A DNA stretch of 64,000 bases from Tillandsia leiboldiana (Eukaryota > Streptophyta > Magnoliopsida > Poales > Bromeliaceae). The translations under genes were made by a program, and so were the position numbers. The notes beneath the pieces are model-generated. The model saw only the letters and a program-made list of their open reading frames with translations, ran no database searches and was not told the DNA's origin. Positions 62,108-64,000 of this stretch are shown here, one piece after another; position 1 is the stretch's first letter; each line of letters starts with the position of its first letter. Location of the stretch: assembly GCA_029204045.2 (NCBI GenBank), contig CM055075.1:25425975-25489974 (forward strand), in the 5' to 3' direction.

Positions 62108-62110
<3 letters not shown>
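60727..62110. other. AT-rich intergenic DNA, possible CACTA-type debris
   Basis: A palindrome GTGTCGTCGCTAAAATATAT / ATATAGCGACAC lies at about 61367-61394, followed by ACTATAATGTGTCCC, resembling subterminal motifs of plant CACTA elements. A poly(T) run is at about 61790-61816. No gene is seen. Confidence 0.4.

Positions 62111-62148
<38 letters not shown>
62111..62148. repeat. (TAA)n microsatellite
   Basis: About 12 units of TAA/ATA. Confidence 0.95.
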
Positions 62149-62373
62149 TTACAAAAGAGAAAATAAATGATTTACACTATATGAGATGTTATCATGTATG
62201 TACACAGAATAAAGTTTTACATTAGGACATCAGGGTGGGCATACGCCAATTTGTTGCAGTAGTAGAGAGGCTCATAATAATTGGTCTGTTTCCCAGCTTT
62301 GTCTTGATGCAACCCTGTCATGATTTGGCGCATACCCCTGCAAATGTGACAGTTAACTTCAAAAAAAGAAAAA

Positions 62374-62406
<33 letters not shown>

Positions 62407-62715
62407 AAGAGTATGGTAGCATTTCATTCCTTGCTTTCCCTTTTCCCCTCCAAACAAACCATTGCTCCCCCCCACACACCCAATAGTTAAAAACATATGA
62501 TTCAGTAAAATATCCAAATTGCAAACAGTGCAAAAGCTGCCAGTGAAAAAGACCTCAAAAAAAAAAAAAAAAAAGGAAAAAAAAAAAGAAGAAAGGGTTG
62601 AAATTGTGCAGAACTTATCCGAATTTATCCATTCTGATTGGACTGTCTGATATGTTAAAATTAAAAAAATTTAAACTAAATGATTAAAATTTAAAAAATT
62701 GCAGAAAAAAGAAAG
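62149..62715. other. 3' flank of the LOG gene, A-rich tracts
   Basis: Poly(A) and AAAAAG runs lie at about 62363-62406 and 62557-62590. The distal 3' UTR of LOG is probably included. No other gene is seen. Confidence 0.5.
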
Positions 62716-62955
62716 TCAAGGAAAAGAAAAAGAAAAAAAAGAAAAAGGCAAATGAATTCTAGGTGCTTCTTTTCTTTTCTTTTCCTTTCTAGCACCCCAA
62801 TATTTTACCTCCATTTTCCTCATGAGCTCCTCTGCACTGTCTGCTATAACAACAATGTGCCTTGCTGAGTCCTCTATGAAGCCCTCCTCCACCCCTTTGT
62901 CAAACAAAGCAAGCAAGCAGTTGTAGTACCCATCAACATTTAGTAGGCCCACCTT

Positions 62956-62995
<40 letters not shown>

Positions 62996-63187
62996 AAAAG
63001 AAAACAAAAAAAGAACAACAAAGAAAAGAAAACAACAATTTATAATCACAAGAGGATTAAAAACTAACAACAACATGAAGTAAAGCACAAATCCACCAAA
63101 GATCTTGAAACTTGCTTTGGCCTTTGAATATCTATTAAGAGTATTTTCTACTTTTTGCTAATATTGCCAAGGTGACACATCAGTAAT

Positions 63188-63225
<38 letters not shown>

Positions 63226-63392
63226 AATGCTACTTGTACACCCCATTTGGGGGTGTACATCGCACACCCCACCCATCCAATGGGTGGGGTGTGGTGAGGG
63301 GTAACTTCATAATTTGTGAAGTGACCCCCCCCCACCCTTAGATGGATGGGTGTAAGATGTACACCCCCTTTGGGGGTGTACATGTAGCGTTG

Positions 63393-63472
<80 letters not shown>

Positions 63473-63901
63473 TTATTTATTTCTTTTGCTAACATATTAG
63501 GTTTCTTTCATACAATCTTAGTAATATCTTATACTATTCCCCCTCAAAAAATAATTTGGAAAAAGAAAAAGGGAGAAAAAAAAAAGGGGAGGGGAGTTAA
63601 AAAATGACAAGCTTACTGGTTTTTCATGGATACCAAGCTGAGACCATGCTATTATCTCCAAGAGCTCCTCCATGGTTCCATAACCACCTAAGCAATATAA
63701 AATGGTGAAGTTAATGATGACTCAAAACTAAATTGGCATATTAAGGGGAAAAAAAGATAAAAAACAAAAGAAAACAAAAGAGAGTGGGGTTTAATATGTA
63801 CCTGGAAGAGCAATGAAAGCATCAGCATGTTTAGACATTTCCTTCTTTCTCTCATGCATATCTGCTACTATTTTCACCTCTCCAACTGTTTCTCCTGATA
63901 T
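62716..63901 (-). CDS. LOG: Cytokinin riboside 5'-monophosphate phosphoribohydrolase (LOG), 3' part
   Basis: LOG enzymes release active cytokinin bases from their nucleoside monophosphates in one step. Three exons are visible on the - strand: 63901-63802, 63687-63617 and 62952-62716, with GT/AG borders and matching phases. The first gives ISGETVGEVKIVADMHERKK and HADAFIALPG; the second continues GYGTMEELLEIIAWSQLGIH; the third gives VGLLNVDGYYNCLLALFDKG. Together they carry the family signature PGGYGTMEE. Upstream exons lie beyond the right edge of the window, so the protein is incomplete here. The C-terminus after EELMRKMEVKYWGARKEKK is basic and then Phe/Ser-rich, longer than I expect for LOG. 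The last intron (664 bp) holds a hairpin MITE and TA tracts, and its 3' splice site follows a (TG)n run. The exons themselves are intact. Confidence 0.93.
62957..62993 (-). repeat. (TG)n tract at the LOG 3' splice site
   Basis: About 18 CA units (TG on the coding strand) end five bases before the exon: TGTGTGGAAG then exon GTGGGCC. The usual pyrimidine-rich stretch (TTCTTTTTTTG type) lies about 40 bases further upstream, on the far side of the microsatellite. Confidence 0.9.
63222..63395 (-). mobile_element. Hairpin MITE copy 7 (subfamily II, reversed) in a LOG intron
   Basis: The ends are GAAAAATGCTACTTGTACAC and GTACATGTAGCGTTGCTC. The central palindrome ACTTCATAATTTGTGAAGT and side hairpin CCCACCCATCCAATGGGTGG match the copy at 18093 in reverse. 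TATATATAT flanks both ends, so the 9-bp duplication is consistent but not diagnostic. Confidence 0.88.
63396..63468. repeat. (TA)n microsatellite in LOG intron
   Basis: About 73 bp of TA following the MITE; a shorter TA tract precedes it (63190-63221). Confidence 0.95.
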
Positions 63902-64000
63902 CTAAAAATGGGTTTGTTTTGTTTTGTTTTTTTTTTTTTTGGGCTTATATATTAACATTAATATGGGTGGTATTGAATTTTGACAAAAGTTTAAAAGAAA
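63902..64000 (-). other. LOG upstream intron, cut by window edge
   Basis: It ends in the acceptor CCCATTTTTAG before the exon at 63901 and contains AAAACAAAACAAAAC and a T-run. No exon sequence is present. Confidence 0.7.

Overview
This is nuclear DNA from a flowering plant. The intron-rich genes, the NF-YA transcription factor carrying a miR169 site, the plant-type SEC62 and the cytokinin-activating LOG gene all say so, as does an AT-rich intergenic space full of MITEs, TRIMs, LINE fragments and (TA)n arrays. A non-grass monocot is a plausible guess, but the window does not fix the species.

Three host genes can be supported. (1) An NF-YA (HAP2/CCAAT-binding subunit) gene on the + strand at about 19.4-26.5 kb has five coding exons (302 aa), a long leader with tandemly repeated intron sequence, a cluster of CCAAT boxes and a miR169 target site in the 3' UTR. 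(2) A SEC62 translocon gene on the - strand at 35.7-42.2 kb has five coding exons (361 aa, complete). (3) The 3' part of a LOG cytokinin riboside 5'-monophosphate phosphoribohydrolase gene lies on the - strand at 62.7-63.9 kb and runs off the right edge. They have unrelated functions and form no cluster. Between them I see no other intact host gene.

The rest is mobile DNA, often nested. A seven-copy, ~172-bp MITE family with 9-bp target duplications (Mutator type) is built of five consecutive hairpins. Copies lie just upstream of NF-YA and inside a LOG intron. Three hAT-type elements have perfect 8-bp duplications, and two of them have (TA)n cores. Three copies of a further repeat are present, two of which carry telomere-like TTTAGGG arrays. 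TRIM retrotransposons with 154-bp LTRs and an initiator-Met-tRNA primer site occur singly and as a head-to-head cluster at 58.2-59.4 kb. A 5'-truncated LINE (26.97-28.83 kb) sits just downstream of NF-YA with a 17-bp duplication. A solo copia-like LTR (33.75-34.61 kb) is nested in a MITE. A 1.2-kb foldback element lies at 15.2-16.4 kb, and non-coding LTR-retroelement-like sequence fills much of 47.2-51.1 and 52.9-53.9 kb.

Layout: 0-19 kb is repeats only; 19.3-26.5 kb NF-YA; 26.9-28.9 kb LINE; 29-35 kb repeats; 35.2-42.4 kb SEC62; 42.4-62.7 kb repeats; 62.7-64 kb LOG. The observations most worth following are the conserved hairpin architecture of the MITE family, the MITE-borne telomere-like arrays, possible NF-Y autoregulation of the NF-YA gene, and a (TG)n tract placed directly against the LOG 3' splice site.
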